DNA of 64,000 nt from Castellaniella sp041677825 (GCF_041677825.1 NZ_JBAYPG010000004.1:84348-148347); one strand, 5' to 3'; positions 26,092 to 34,933 are shown, counted from the first letter of the stretch. Notes: a model not told the origin generated them from the sequence alone. Made by a program: numbers and translations.

Positions 26092-27063
26092 ATGAAATGG
26101 TTTTCAATGGCAGGGGTTGCAACGGCGACGGCGCTCGCACTGGTTTCAGTGCCGGCAACGGCAGCCTTTCCGGAAAGGCCCATCACCCTCATCGTGCCCT
26201 GGGGGGCGGGCGGGGGCACCGATGCCACGGCGCGCATCATCGGCAGCATCATGGAAAAGGAACTCGGCAAGCCCGTCAATGTGGTCAACCGTGCGGGGGG
26301 CAATGGCGTGGTGGGGCACAAGGCCATTGCCGAAGCCAAGCCCGATGGCTATACCATTGGCCTGGCCACGGTGGAAATCACCATGATGCACTACATCGGC
26401 CTGACCGATCTCACCTACAAGGCCTACACGCCTCTGGCGCTCATGAACTTCGATCCGTCCGGCGTCACGGTGGCCACCAATTCCCCGTTCAAGACGCTGG
26501 ATGATCTGCTCGACGCGGCCAAGGCCGAACCGGGCAAGCTCAAGGCATCGGGCACCGGCGAAGGCGGCATCTGGCACCTGGCGCTGGCCGGCATGCTCAA
26601 TTCGCTCGACATCAAGCCGGATTCCATCCGCTGGGTGCCTTCCGATGGTGCGGCGCCGGGCATGCTCGAACTCGTGGCCGGTGGCGTCGATGTCGCGCCC
26701 GTCTCGATTCCCGAGGCCCGTTCGATGATCGATGCCGGCAAGGCCAAGCCGCTGGCGGTGATGGCCAACGAACCCCCGGTGCTCTATCCCGATGTGCCCA
26801 CCCTCAAGTCGCTCACCGGATCAGACTGGACCATGGGGGCCTGGCGCGGCATGGTGGCCCCTGCAGGCCTGCCGGCCGAGGTCACGGCCAAATACGTCGA
26901 AGTCCTTGACAAGATCAACCATAGCGCAGAATATCGCGACTTCATGAACAAGCAGGGTTACGGGATCGCCTGGGATGGCGGCGAGAAATTCGGCGAATTC
27001 ATGGCCAAGAGCGATGCCGACATGGGCGAAGTCCTGAACCTGCTCGGCATGGCCAAGAAGTAA
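26092..27063 (+). CDS. Bug family tripartite tricarboxylate transporter substrate-binding protein
   Basis: 323 residues from ATG 26092, preceded by AAGGAG. Signal peptide 1-~23 (MAGVATATALALVSVPATA, then AFPERPIT). Hallmarks PWGAGGGTDATAR and RAGGNGVVGHKA are present. It is the binding protein for the TctB-TctA pair immediately downstream (27156-29133). It is closely similar along its whole length to the Bug protein at 33832, differing by scattered conservative changes (for example VNRAGG/INRSGG), consistent with a local duplication. Confidence 0.95.
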   Translation: MKWFSMAGVATATALALVSVPATAAFPERPITLIVPWGAGGGTDATARIIGSIMEKELGKPVNVVNRAGGNGVVGHKAIAEAKPDGYTIGLATVEITMMHYIGLTDLTYKAYTPLALMNFDPSGVTVATNSPFKTLDDLLDAAKAEPGKLKASGTGEGGIWHLALAGMLNSLDIKPDSIRWVPSDGAAPGMLELVAGGVDVAPVSIPEARSMIDAGKAKPLAVMANEPPVLYPDVPTLKSLTGSDWTMGAWRGMVAPAGLPAEVTAKYVEVLDKINHSAEYRDFMNKQGYGIAWDGGEKFGEFMAKSDADMGEVLNLLGMAKK

Positions 27064-27101
27064 TGGCTTGCCGCCCATTGTCTGATTGATGTAAAACCTT
27101 T

Positions 27102-27131
27102 GCCGGCTGGGCTGCGTTCTGCCCCGCCGGC
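27102..27131 (+). terminator. GC-rich hairpin between binding-protein and permease genes
   Basis: GCCGGC...GCCGGC arms with an inner GGGC/GCCC pairing, followed by TTCAATTTT. It lies in the 92-base gap between tctC-like and tctB-like genes. Such structures often let the binding protein be made in excess over the membrane parts; that role here is inference. Confidence 0.5.
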
Positions 27132-27155
27132 TTCAATTTTCGGAAACGTCCTTCC

Positions 27156-27629
27156 ATGAAAGTCAGCGACGTCTTGACCGGTCTGTTCCTCGGGCTCTTT
27201 GGCCTGGCGGTATTGCTGTATTCGCAAACCTTTCCCCATATCCCGGGCCAGGACTTCGGCCCCAGGGCTTTCCCCAGCGTGATCGGGGTGGGTTTCATGA
27301 TCTGCGCCGTACTGCTGGTGCGCCAGGGGCTTGCCAGGCATCCGCGTGATCCGTGGCTGAAACTGGCCGAAGAATTCCGCAGCGCGCACGCCACCTTCCG
27401 TTTCTGGCTGGTGCCGCTCATGGTCGTGCTGTACCTGGTGTTCATCGATCTCATCGGTTTCATCATTCTTTCGGCCCTGTTCCTGCTGTTCTTCTTCCTG
27501 GCGTTCGGCGTGCGCTCCACCAAGGCCTTGCTGATCGCCATCGCGAGCAGCCTGGTCATTTTCTACATCTTCTATTCCCTGCTGCACGTACCCCTGCCGT
27601 GGGGGGTTCTCGAACCCTTTGCCTGGTAA
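27156..27629 (+). CDS. tctB: Tripartite tricarboxylate transporter small membrane subunit TctB
   Basis: 157 residues with four hydrophobic segments (LFLGLFGLAVLLYSQTF; VIGVGFMICAVLLV; FWLVPLMVVLYLVFIDLIGF; LLIAIASSLVIFYIFYSLL), the usual TctB layout. It contains PGQDFGPRAFP, a conserved segment near the first loop. Its partner TctA starts 14 bases after its stop. The pair imports carboxylates delivered by a Bug-type binding protein, driven by an ion gradient. Confidence 0.93.
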   Translation: MKVSDVLTGLFLGLFGLAVLLYSQTFPHIPGQDFGPRAFPSVIGVGFMICAVLLVRQGLARHPRDPWLKLAEEFRSAHATFRFWLVPLMVVLYLVFIDLIGFIILSALFLLFFFLAFGVRSTKALLIAIASSLVIFYIFYSLLHVPLPWGVLEPFAW

Positions 27630-27642
27630 GAGGGGCTGACAC

Positions 27643-29133
27643 ATGTTTGATATTCTGCTCAACGCACTGGCCCTGATCGCCGACCCCTACGTATTGCTGG
27701 TGGTGCTGTTCTCGGCCATGTACGGCCTGTTCATGGGTGCCGTCCCCGGGCTGAGTGCCACCATGGCAGTGGCTTTGCTGGTTCCGGTCACCTTTTTCAT
27801 GCCGCCCGTGCCGGCGATTGCCGCCATGGTCACGGCTACGGCCATGGCCATTTTCTCGGGCGACATCCCGGGCTGCCTGTTGCGCATTCCCGGTACGCCG
27901 TCTTCGGCCGCCTATGTCGACGAAGCCCATGCGATGACCCTCAAGGGCGAAGCGGGCAAGGCCCTGGGCGCGGGGCTGGTGTGTTCCGTGCTGGGCGGCC
28001 TGTTCGGCACTCTGGTGCTGATCTTCTTTGCACCCGTGCTGGCCGAATTTGCCCTGGACTTCTCCACGTACGAGTATTTCTGGCTGGTTCTGCTGGGCCT
28101 TACCTGCGCCATCTTCATCGCCTCCGAAAGCCCGCTCAAGGGGTTCGTGTCGCTGCTGATCGGGCTCTTCGTCACCACCATAGGCATGAACAACCCGGGC
28201 GGTTTTCCCCGCTTCACCTTCGGCTCGGGTGATCTGCTGGGCGGGCTGTCGCTGATCCCCATCATGGTGGGCATGTTTGCCGTGTCCGAGGTCCTGCGCT
28301 ATGCCATCAGCAGCGCCAAGGGCTTCGAGCGCGTGGGCTCGAACGTGGGGCCGATTTTCTCGGGCATCGGCCGGCTGGTCGTCAAGTATCCCGTGTCCGT
28401 CCTGCGCGGCAGTTCGCTGGGGGTGGTGGTGGGGGCCCTGCCGGGGGCCGGCGCCGATATTGCGGCTTACATCTCGTACGGGCTGAGCAAGAAGTTCTCC
28501 AAGGAGCCCGAGAAATTCGGCACCGGGCATGTCGAAGGCATCGTCGAGGCCAGTTCGGCCAACAATGCCTCGCTGGGCGGCGCGTGGATACCGGCGCTGG
28601 TGTTCGGCATCCCGGGCGACTCGATCACGGCCATCGTGATCGGCGTGCTCTACATGAAGAACCTGAATCCGGGGCCCACCATCTTCATGGTCAACCCGGT
28701 GCCGCTGTATGCGATCTTCCTGATCTTCATCCTGGCCAACCTGCTGATGCTGCCGCTGGGCTATGCGGCCATCCGCCTGGCGCGCACGGTGCTCTCGGTG
28801 CCGCGCAACATCCTCATGCCCATCATCCTGCTGTTCTGTCTGGTGGGCTCGTATTCCATCCAGAACAGCTTCTTCGATGTGGGTGTCACCCTGGCGTTCG
28901 GCCTGATCGCCTATCTCATGGAAGAAAACGGCTTTCCCCTGGCGCCCACCATCCTGGGCATCATCCTGGGTGGCATGCTGGAAAGCAATCTGGTGAGCTC
29001 GCTCATCAAGTCCGATGGCCACTTGCTCGCCTTCTTCGATCGGCCCATTGCGGGTACCCTGGGGGTCATCACGCTGGCCATCTGGATCATCCCGCTGGTG
29101 CTGCGGCTCATTCGCTCAAGGAGAACAGCATGA
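27643..29133 (+). CDS. tctA: Tripartite tricarboxylate transporter large membrane subunit TctA
   Basis: 496 residues, about 12 hydrophobic segments. The two conserved motifs of the family are present: GAVPGLSATMAVALLVPVTF near the N-terminus and its inverted counterpart GALPGAGADIAAYISYGLSK in the second half, followed by EGIVEASSANNASLGGAWIP. This is the only tctAB in the window and probably serves several of the three Bug proteins. The stop overlaps the next gene's ATG (ATGA, 29130-29133), so the SDR downstream is translationally coupled. Confidence 0.96.
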   Translation: MFDILLNALALIADPYVLLVVLFSAMYGLFMGAVPGLSATMAVALLVPVTFFMPPVPAIAAMVTATAMAIFSGDIPGCLLRIPGTPSSAAYVDEAHAMTLKGEAGKALGAGLVCSVLGGLFGTLVLIFFAPVLAEFALDFSTYEYFWLVLLGLTCAIFIASESPLKGFVSLLIGLFVTTIGMNNPGGFPRFTFGSGDLLGGLSLIPIMVGMFAVSEVLRYAISSAKGFERVGSNVGPIFSGIGRLVVKYPVSVLRGSSLGVVVGALPGAGADIAAYISYGLSKKFSKEPEKFGTGHVEGIVEASSANNASLGGAWIPALVFGIPGDSITAIVIGVLYMKNLNPGPTIFMVNPVPLYAIFLIFILANLLMLPLGYAAIRLARTVLSVPRNILMPIILLFCLVGSYSIQNSFFDVGVTLAFGLIAYLMEENGFPLAPTILGIILGGMLESNLVSSLIKSDGHLLAFFDRPIAGTLGVITLAIWIIPLVLRLIRSRRTA

Positions 29134-29912
29134 ATACTCAGACAGGCGCAACTCAGACAGGCGCAACGGGCAAGGTGGCCCTGGTCACCGGGGCCGGCAG
29201 CGGTGTGGGGCGTGCGGCGGCCCTGGCCCTGCTCGCGGGGGGGTACCGGGTGGTTCTGGCGGGTCGGCGCGTCGAACCCCTGCAGGCCGTGGCCCAGGCA
29301 TCGGCTGCGGGTGACCGGGCCCTGGTCGTGCCGGCCGATGTGACCGACGAACAGGCGGTGGGACACTTGTTTGCCACCTGCGTGCAGGCGTTCGGCCGGC
29401 TCGACGTGCTCTTCAACAACGCGGGCTGTGGCGCGCCTGGCGTGCTGCTCGAAGACCTCACGCTGGCGCAGTGGCAGCAGGTGGTCGACGTCAATCTCAC
29501 GGGCATGTTCCTCTGTGTGCGCGAAGCCTTCCGCGTCATGAAGGCGCAAAGCCCGCGTGGCGGGCGCATCATCAACAATGGCTCGATCTCGGCCCATGCG
29601 CCGCGCCCCAATTCGATCCCCTACACGGCCACCAAGCATGCAGTCAGCGGACTGACCAAGTCGGCTGCGCTCGATGGGCGCAAGTACGACATTGCAGTCG
29701 GGCAGATCGATATCGGCAATGCCTCCAGCGCCATGACGGCCCGGATGCACGAAGGGGTGCCACAGGCCAATGGCGAACTGGGTGTCGAGCCGGTCATGGA
29801 CGTTGGCGTCGTGGGGCAGTCGGTGTTGTACATGGCCAGCCTGCCACCCGATGCCAATGTGCTCTTCCATACCGTAATGGCCACCAAGATGCCGTACATC
29901 GGCCGCGGCTGA
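29130..29912 (+). CDS. SDR-family dehydrogenase coupled to tctA
   Basis: 260 residues. Cofactor motif TGAGSGVG, NNAG, catalytic Tyr-x3-Lys in YTATK. The C-terminus (VGQIDIGNASSAMTARM...MASLPPDANVLFHTVMATKMPYIGRG) resembles a subgroup annotated as 3-oxoacyl-ACP-reductase-like or sugar-acid SDRs. The start codon overlaps the tctA stop. The N-terminus contains a duplicated TQTGA pentapeptide from a 15-base tandem repeat at 29137-29166. It probably oxidises or reduces an intermediate of the acid imported by TctAB; the substrate is unknown. Confidence 0.9.
   Translation: MNTQTGATQTGATGKVALVTGAGSGVGRAAALALLAGGYRVVLAGRRVEPLQAVAQASAAGDRALVVPADVTDEQAVGHLFATCVQAFGRLDVLFNNAGCGAPGVLLEDLTLAQWQQVVDVNLTGMFLCVREAFRVMKAQSPRGGRIINNGSISAHAPRPNSIPYTATKHAVSGLTKSAALDGRKYDIAVGQIDIGNASSAMTARMHEGVPQANGELGVEPVMDVGVVGQSVLYMASLPPDANVLFHTVMATKMPYIGRG
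29137..29166. repeat. 15-base tandem duplication inside an SDR N-terminus
   Basis: Two back-to-back copies of ACTCAGACAGGCGCA, adding one in-frame TQTGA pentapeptide just before the first beta strand. A recent duplication is likely, since the copies are identical. Confidence 0.75.
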
Positions 29913-30020
29913 TCCTGCGCGATTCTCCCGTTGCCCTGCGCCTGGGCGGGGTTGCGAGGGCGCGCGCCGTGTAGCGACGTGCGCGAATTCATTCACCACC
30001 CAGGCTGCAAGGGAAATCGC

Positions 30021-30776
30021 ATGTCCAGCAATCATTATGACTTTTCCGGCCAGCACGCCGTGGTCACCGGCGGTGCGTCCGGCATCGGCCTGGCGACTGT
30101 GCGCCTGCTGCTCGAAGGGGGGGCCACGGTCAGCCTGTGGGATTACGACGAAAAAATGCTGCAGGAATCCCGCGCGGCGCTGGCCCCGGGCCAGGTGCAT
30201 GCCCAGGTGGTCGACGTCAGCGACGAGGCCTCGGTGCAGGCCGCTGCAAGCGCCAGCACCCAGGCCGCCGGAGCGCCGTCGATCCTGATCAACAGCGCAG
30301 GCATCACCGGCCCCAACCAGACCGTGTGCGAGTACAGCACGGCCGACTGGGACCGCGTCATGGCCATCAACCTGCGGGGTACTTTTCTCACGTGCCGTAC
30401 CCTGGTGCCGGCCATGAAAGAGCGCGGTTACGGCCGTATCGTGAATATCGCCTCCATTGCCGGCAAGGAAGGCAATCCCAATGCCTCGGCCTACAGTGCC
30501 TCGAAAGCGGCGGTCATTGCGTTCACCAAGTCGCTGGGCAAGGAACTCGCCCGAACCGGCATCACGGTCAATTGCGTGACGCCGGCTGCCGTGCATACGG
30601 CCATGTTCTCGCAGATGACGCCCGAGCACATCGAGTACATGCTGTCCAGGATCCCCATGGGGCGCTTCGGCAAGACGGAAGAAGTGGCCCGCCTGCTCGC
30701 CTGGCTGGCGTCGGCAGACTGCTCGTTTTCCACGGGTGGGGTCTTCGACGTCTCCGGTGGCCGGGCCACTTATTAG
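30021..30776 (+). CDS. SDR-family dehydrogenase
   Basis: 251 residues from ATG 30021, 108 bases after the previous SDR. Cofactor motif TGGASGIG (FSGQHAVVTGGASGIGLATVR), INSAG, Tyr-x3-Lys in YSASK, and C-terminal FSTGGVFDVSGGRATY. These features match classical SDRs of sugar or sugar-acid pathways. It precedes an Ldh2-type dehydrogenase and the galactonate-type kinase and aldolase in one direction, so it is probably part of the same catabolic operon. Confidence 0.91.
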   Translation: MSSNHYDFSGQHAVVTGGASGIGLATVRLLLEGGATVSLWDYDEKMLQESRAALAPGQVHAQVVDVSDEASVQAAASASTQAAGAPSILINSAGITGPNQTVCEYSTADWDRVMAINLRGTFLTCRTLVPAMKERGYGRIVNIASIAGKEGNPNASAYSASKAAVIAFTKSLGKELARTGITVNCVTPAAVHTAMFSQMTPEHIEYMLSRIPMGRFGKTEEVARLLAWLASADCSFSTGGVFDVSGGRATY

Positions 30777-30808
30777 AATGGCTGCACCATGACTGAAATG
30801 ACCACATC

Positions 30809-31879
30809 ATGATTGAACCCCGCTTTCCCGCCGATGCCCTGCGCACGTTTGCGGCCGATCTCCTGCAGGCCGTCAGCATGCCGCCGGGCATGGCCCGCGA
30901 CGTGGCCGAGGTGCTGGTGCTGGGCGATCTGCTCGGGCATGATACGCACGGTCTGGCGCTGCTGGCACCCTACGTGGATGAAATTCGCGCCGGGCACATG
31001 AACCTCACGGGTGCGGTCCAGGTGGTCTCCGATCGACCCGCCGCGCTGTGCTGGGACGGGCAGCGCCTGCCCGGCCCCTGGCTGGTGCGCGAGGGCATGC
31101 GTACCCTGATGCCGCGGGCGCGCGAACTGGGCAGTGCCAGTCTGGTCATCCGGCGCAGCCACCACATCGCCTGCCTCGCCGCCTACCTGCTGGAAGCCGC
31201 GGAACAGGGCCTGTTGATGATTCTGGCCAGTTCCGATCCCAATGGCGGCAGTGTGGCCCCCTTTGGCGGTACCCGCGGCATTTTCACGCCCAACCCCATC
31301 GCAGCAGGCATCCCGGCGTCCGACGGCCCGTTCCTGATCGATATCTCGGCTTCTCTGGTCACCAATGGCCTGAGCGGCCGCCTGTACAAGGAAGGGCGTG
31401 CATTTGGCTACGATTGCCTGCTCGATGCCCAGGGGCAGCCCAGCCGTGACCCGGCTGTCCTGTTCACCGAGCCGCCTGGCAGCATTCTGCCACTGGGGGG
31501 GGTGCAGGCCGGCCACAAGGGGTTCGCGCTGGCGGTGCTCATCGAGGCCCTGACGGGCGGGCTGGCCGGTCACGGGCGGGCCGATCCGGCCGAGGGCTGG
31601 GGGGCGACGGTGTACCTCACCGTGCTCGATCCCGAGGCGTTTGGCGGCCTGGCCGGTTTCACACGGCAAACCGACTGGCTGGCCCAGGCCTGCCGCAGCA
31701 ACCCGCCCCGGCCTGGGGGCGAAGCGGTGCGCATGCCTGGAGATCGTGGCCTGGCGCTCAAGCGCCAGCAGGAAAAATCCGGGCTGCGGCTGCATCCGTC
31801 CATTGCGCCCATGCTGGTCGAAAAAGGCCGGCAACTGGGTGTGCCGTTTCCCCAGCCCTTGTCGGGCCGTGGCCGCTGA
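30809..31879 (+). CDS. Ldh2-family (malate/L-lactate-type) NAD(P)-dependent dehydrogenase
   Basis: 356 residues. The Ldh2/DapB-type signature GHDTHGLALL with the catalytic His (H47) is present near the N-terminus, followed by SHHIACLAAYLLEAAEQGLLMI and FTPNPIAAGIP. The family reduces 2-keto acids or oxidises 2-hydroxy acids and includes ureidoglycolate, sulfolactate and 2,3-diketogulonate enzymes. The position between SDRs and the 2-keto-3-deoxy-galactonokinase suggests a sugar-acid or 2-keto-acid substrate. Confidence 0.88.
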   Translation: MIEPRFPADALRTFAADLLQAVSMPPGMARDVAEVLVLGDLLGHDTHGLALLAPYVDEIRAGHMNLTGAVQVVSDRPAALCWDGQRLPGPWLVREGMRTLMPRARELGSASLVIRRSHHIACLAAYLLEAAEQGLLMILASSDPNGGSVAPFGGTRGIFTPNPIAAGIPASDGPFLIDISASLVTNGLSGRLYKEGRAFGYDCLLDAQGQPSRDPAVLFTEPPGSILPLGGVQAGHKGFALAVLIEALTGGLAGHGRADPAEGWGATVYLTVLDPEAFGGLAGFTRQTDWLAQACRSNPPRPGGEAVRMPGDRGLALKRQQEKSGLRLHPSIAPMLVEKGRQLGVPFPQPLSGRGR

Positions 31880-31892
31880 AGTCAGCCGGAGC

Positions 31893-32975
31893 ATGGTCAC
31901 ACGTATGCCGGATTCGATCGCGACCGGGCAAACCGCCAGGCGCATGCAGCGCGCGGGTACGCAGTATATCGGCCTCGATTGGGGCACCAGCGCCTTGCGT
32001 GCCTACCTGTTTTCGCGCTCTGGTCAGGTGCTCGCACAGCGCGAGTCGCCCTGGGGCATCATGAACCTGCCCGACGGGTCGGGTGCGCATGAGGGCGTGG
32101 TCCATGCTGTGATCGTAGCGCAATCCGATGCTCAGCGGCGCGCTGCGTTTCAGGCCACCCTGTGGCGGTTCGTGGGCGACTGGCTGCGCCAGGCTGGCAC
32201 GGTGCCCGATGTCGTGGCCTGCGGTATGGTGGGCAGTGCGCAGGGCTGGTGCAACGCGCCTTACCAGCCATTGCCCATCGATCTGCATGCACTGGCCAGG
32301 GGGGTCACCGGGGTCGATGCCGGTCGGGGGGTCGTGGTGGCCATTGCCCCGGGCCTGATCGAGATGGGGGCCTTGCCCAATGTGCTGCGCGGTGAAGAAA
32401 CCCAGATCGCCGGGGTGCCGGCCTTGCTGCGCAGTCGAACACTGCAGGGGCGCTGGCTGCTGGGTTTGCCCGGTACGCACAGCAAGTGGGTCCGGGTGCA
32501 GGATGACTGCATCCGGCATTTCGATACGTTCATGACCGGCGAGATTTTCGCCGCGTTGGTGCAGCATACGATTCTCGGTCGCACCATGCAGCAGCCGGCA
32601 ACGCAGGCCGCCGACGAGGTGTCACCGGCCTTCATGTCCGGGGTACGCAATGCGGGCTCCGACGCCGGGCGGGCCGGCCTGCTGTCGACCGCATTCAGCT
32701 GTCGTGCGCTGGGTCTGACGGGGCAACTGGATGGTGCCGAACAGCATGATTATCTGTCCGGCCTGCTGATCGGGCATGAGGTCAACGGCCTGCTGGCCCG
32801 GCTGCCGACCGTCTGGCGGCAGGCGTCCATGGCCCTGGTCGGCCGGCCGGCCCTGTGCCGGCGCTATCTTGCTGCACTGCAGCATCACGGGCATCAGGCA
32901 CTGGTACTTGCCGAGGATGCCGTGGTGCATGGCCTGTGGGCCCTGATCCGTCAGCGGCATCCTGAAACTGAATGA
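31893..32975 (+). CDS. dgoK: 2-keto-3-deoxy-galactonokinase
   Basis: 360 residues if started at ATG 31893; ATG 31905 or 31944 are alternatives, and the extra N-terminus over the usual ~330 residues suggests a later start may be used. The phosphate-binding segment YIGLDWGTSALRAYLF, plus GLPGTHSKWV and the C-terminal LVGRPALCRRYLAAL, identify the DgoK family. It phosphorylates 2-keto-3-deoxy-galactonate at C6. The aldolase for its product is encoded 10 bases downstream. Confidence 0.93.
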   Translation: MVTRMPDSIATGQTARRMQRAGTQYIGLDWGTSALRAYLFSRSGQVLAQRESPWGIMNLPDGSGAHEGVVHAVIVAQSDAQRRAAFQATLWRFVGDWLRQAGTVPDVVACGMVGSAQGWCNAPYQPLPIDLHALARGVTGVDAGRGVVVAIAPGLIEMGALPNVLRGEETQIAGVPALLRSRTLQGRWLLGLPGTHSKWVRVQDDCIRHFDTFMTGEIFAALVQHTILGRTMQQPATQAADEVSPAFMSGVRNAGSDAGRAGLLSTAFSCRALGLTGQLDGAEQHDYLSGLLIGHEVNGLLARLPTVWRQASMALVGRPALCRRYLAALQHHGHQALVLAEDAVVHGLWALIRQRHPETE

Positions 32976-32985
32976 GGTAACGCGC

Positions 32986-33639
32986 ATGCGGGGATCACGG
33001 TTGCAGCGCTTTCACAAGGCGCTTTCGAGTACGGGCATGGTGGCCATACTGCGGGGCTTGCCCGTGGCAGATGCCGTTCCTGTGGGTGAGATGCTGTACG
33101 AAGAGGGGTTTCGCCTGATCGAGGTGCCCTTGAATTCGCCGGACCCATACCACAGCATCGCCGATCTGGTGCGCCATTTGCCCGGAGATGCCATGGTGGG
33201 TGCGGGTACGGTGCTTTCGTCGCAGCAGGTGCGTCAGGTGGCGGATGCCGGTGGCCAGTTGCAGGTCATGCCGCACGCCGATGTGGCCGTGATCCAGGCT
33301 GGGGTTGCAGCCGGCCTGGTGGTGCTGCCGGGGGTCGCGACACCGACCGAGGCGTTTGCCGCATTGGCCGCCGGGGCGGCGGGGCTGAAGCTCTTTCCTG
33401 CCGAACTGTTGCAGCCCCCCATACTGAAGGCCTGGCGTGCGGTGCTGCCTGCCGATGTGCCCCTGCTGCCGGTCGGAGGCATCGTGCCGGCCTCGTTGCC
33501 TCCTTATCGGGCTGCGGGCGCGGCCGGCTTTGGCCTTGGGGGGGCGCTGTACCGGCCGGGTGACGCGGTCGATACCGTGCGTGCGCGTGCGCGGGCCTTC
33601 GTGCAGGCCTGGGGCACAGTCGACGGCGACCCAGGTTGA
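32986..33639 (+). CDS. dgoA: 2-keto-3-deoxy-6-phosphogalactonate aldolase
   Basis: 217 residues. Class I KDPG/KDPGal aldolase fold with R23 (AILRG), E46 (IEVPLNSP) and the Schiff-base Lys K135 (AGLKLFPAE). It splits KDPGal to pyruvate and glyceraldehyde 3-phosphate. It immediately follows dgoK, completing the phosphorylative branch. No gene for a DgoD-type galactonate dehydratase is in the window; the L-fuconate-dehydratase-like or the IlvD/Edd enzyme might supply the 2-keto-3-deoxy acid. Confidence 0.94.
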   Translation: MRGSRLQRFHKALSSTGMVAILRGLPVADAVPVGEMLYEEGFRLIEVPLNSPDPYHSIADLVRHLPGDAMVGAGTVLSSQQVRQVADAGGQLQVMPHADVAVIQAGVAAGLVVLPGVATPTEAFAALAAGAAGLKLFPAELLQPPILKAWRAVLPADVPLLPVGGIVPASLPPYRAAGAAGFGLGGALYRPGDAVDTVRARARAFVQAWGTVDGDPG

Positions 33640-33652
33640 GGCGGCCAGGGTC

Positions 33653-33742
33653 GACCTGACCGGGGCCGGCATGACCGGGGTCAGCATGATCACGGTTGAC
33701 GTGATCGGGGTCGACATGATCGTGGATGGCATGATCGGGGTT
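33653..33742. repeat. Six degenerate 15-base tandem repeats between dgoA and a Bug gene
   Basis: Six consecutive 15-base units of consensus GRCATGATCGGGGTY (for example GGCATGACCGGGGTC at 33668 and GGCATGATCGGGGTT at 33728), with a partial seventh after 33743. The array begins 14 bases after the dgoA stop and occupies half of the 192-base gap before the Bug gene at 33832. Units differ at 2-5 positions, so the array is old or selected. It could be read as a pentapeptide repeat in one frame, but no plausible gene starts there. Confidence 0.8.
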
Positions 33743-33831
33743 GACAGGGCCGATGGTGTGGATCTATTTCTAGGTGCTCGGAGCGTCGCAGGCGCAATCT
33801 GCCGGCATCCGGATACTTCAGGAGAGAGACA

Positions 33832-34803
33832 ATGAAAACAGACCCATTGGGCCGCATGATGCTGGCCGTGGTGCTGGCCGTCGCTGCGACCAGTGCCATG
33901 GCGGCATTTCCCGAGCGGCCGATCACCCTGATCGTTCCATGGGGTGCAGGCGGCGGCACGGATGCGACAGCCCGCATCATAGGCAGCATCATGGAAAAGG
34001 AACTGGGCAAGCCGGTCAACGTGATCAACCGCTCGGGTGGCAATGGCGTGGTGGGCCATCAGGCCATGGCCAACGCCAAACCGGATGGCTACACGCTGGG
34101 CATGGCGACGGTCGAAATCACCATGATGCATCATCTGGGCCTGACCGACCTCACGCCCGATGCCTATACCCCGCTGGCCCTGATGAATTTCGATCCGTCG
34201 GCCATCACGGTCAGCGCGGATTCTCCCTTTCACTCGATCAAGGATCTTTTGGCGTTTGCACGCGACAATCCGGGCAAGCTGAAGGCCTCTGGCGATGGCG
34301 AGGGTGGCGTCTGGCATCTGGCACTGGCCGGCATGCTCAGCGATCAGGGCATCGCCCCCGATGCCATTCGTTTTGTGCCTTCGGACGGCGCCTCGCCCGG
34401 TCTGCTGGAACTCGTGGCGGGTGGGGTGGATATCGTCCCGGCCTCGCTGCCCGAAGCACGTGCAATGATCGATAATGGCAAGGCCAGGACACTGGCCATC
34501 ATGGACAATGCGTCTTCAGGGCTGTATCCGGATATCCCCACGCTGGCTGCGGAAACCGGTTCAGACTGGACCATGGGCGCCTGGCGTGGCATCGTGGCTC
34601 CCAAGGGCCTGCCGGCTGACGTCTCGGCGCGGCTCGAAGAGGTGCTCGACCGGATCAATCACAGCCAGGAATACAAGGATTTCATGGACCAGCAGGGGTA
34701 TGGAATCGTGTGGGCCAATGGCGCAGACTTCGGCGCCTTCATGGCGAAGGCCGATGCCGACATGGGCACGGTGATGGGCAAGGTAGGCCTGGCGAAGGAT
34801 TGA
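33832..34803 (+). CDS. Bug family tripartite tricarboxylate transporter substrate-binding protein
   Basis: 323 residues from ATG 33832, preceded by AGGAGAG. Signal peptide 1-~24 (GRMMLAVVLAVAATSAMA). It is closely related to the Bug protein at 26092: long runs such as ITLIVPWGAGGGTDATARII and GSIMEKELGKPVNV are identical. No tctAB follows it. It probably shares the TctAB at 27156-29133 and gives a second ligand range to the same transporter. It closes the plus-strand catabolic operon and is convergent with the RraA-like gene, 130 bases between stops. Confidence 0.94.
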   Translation: MKTDPLGRMMLAVVLAVAATSAMAAFPERPITLIVPWGAGGGTDATARIIGSIMEKELGKPVNVINRSGGNGVVGHQAMANAKPDGYTLGMATVEITMMHHLGLTDLTPDAYTPLALMNFDPSAITVSADSPFHSIKDLLAFARDNPGKLKASGDGEGGVWHLALAGMLSDQGIAPDAIRFVPSDGASPGLLELVAGGVDIVPASLPEARAMIDNGKARTLAIMDNASSGLYPDIPTLAAETGSDWTMGAWRGIVAPKGLPADVSARLEEVLDRINHSQEYKDFMDQQGYGIVWANGADFGAFMAKADADMGTVMGKVGLAKD

Positions 34804-34933
34804 CGGGGCACGGGCCCTGCCGGCGTGTGGTTTGCCGCCGGGCCCGCCGGGGCCACCCGTGCTGCCCGCAGGATGCCGCCGTGCGCGGTGGCTGGCGCAT
34901 GGGATGCATGCCCGCCGCGTACCGCGTGCCGTG

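Noticed and set aside
27556..29022. A 488-codon antisense frame over tctA
   Set aside because: Rich in His, Gln, Asp and Arg, as expected from reading a hydrophobic membrane-protein gene backwards; no domain and no initiation signal.
33653..33742. Possible CRISPR array
   Set aside because: The units are 15 bases, contiguous with no spacers and strongly diverged, and no cas genes are present.
32995..34317. A 440-codon antisense frame spanning dgoA, the repeat array and a Bug gene
   Set aside because: It crosses two well-supported genes on the plus strand, and its repeated Thr/Pro/Ser stretch is only the 15-base tandem array read backwards.
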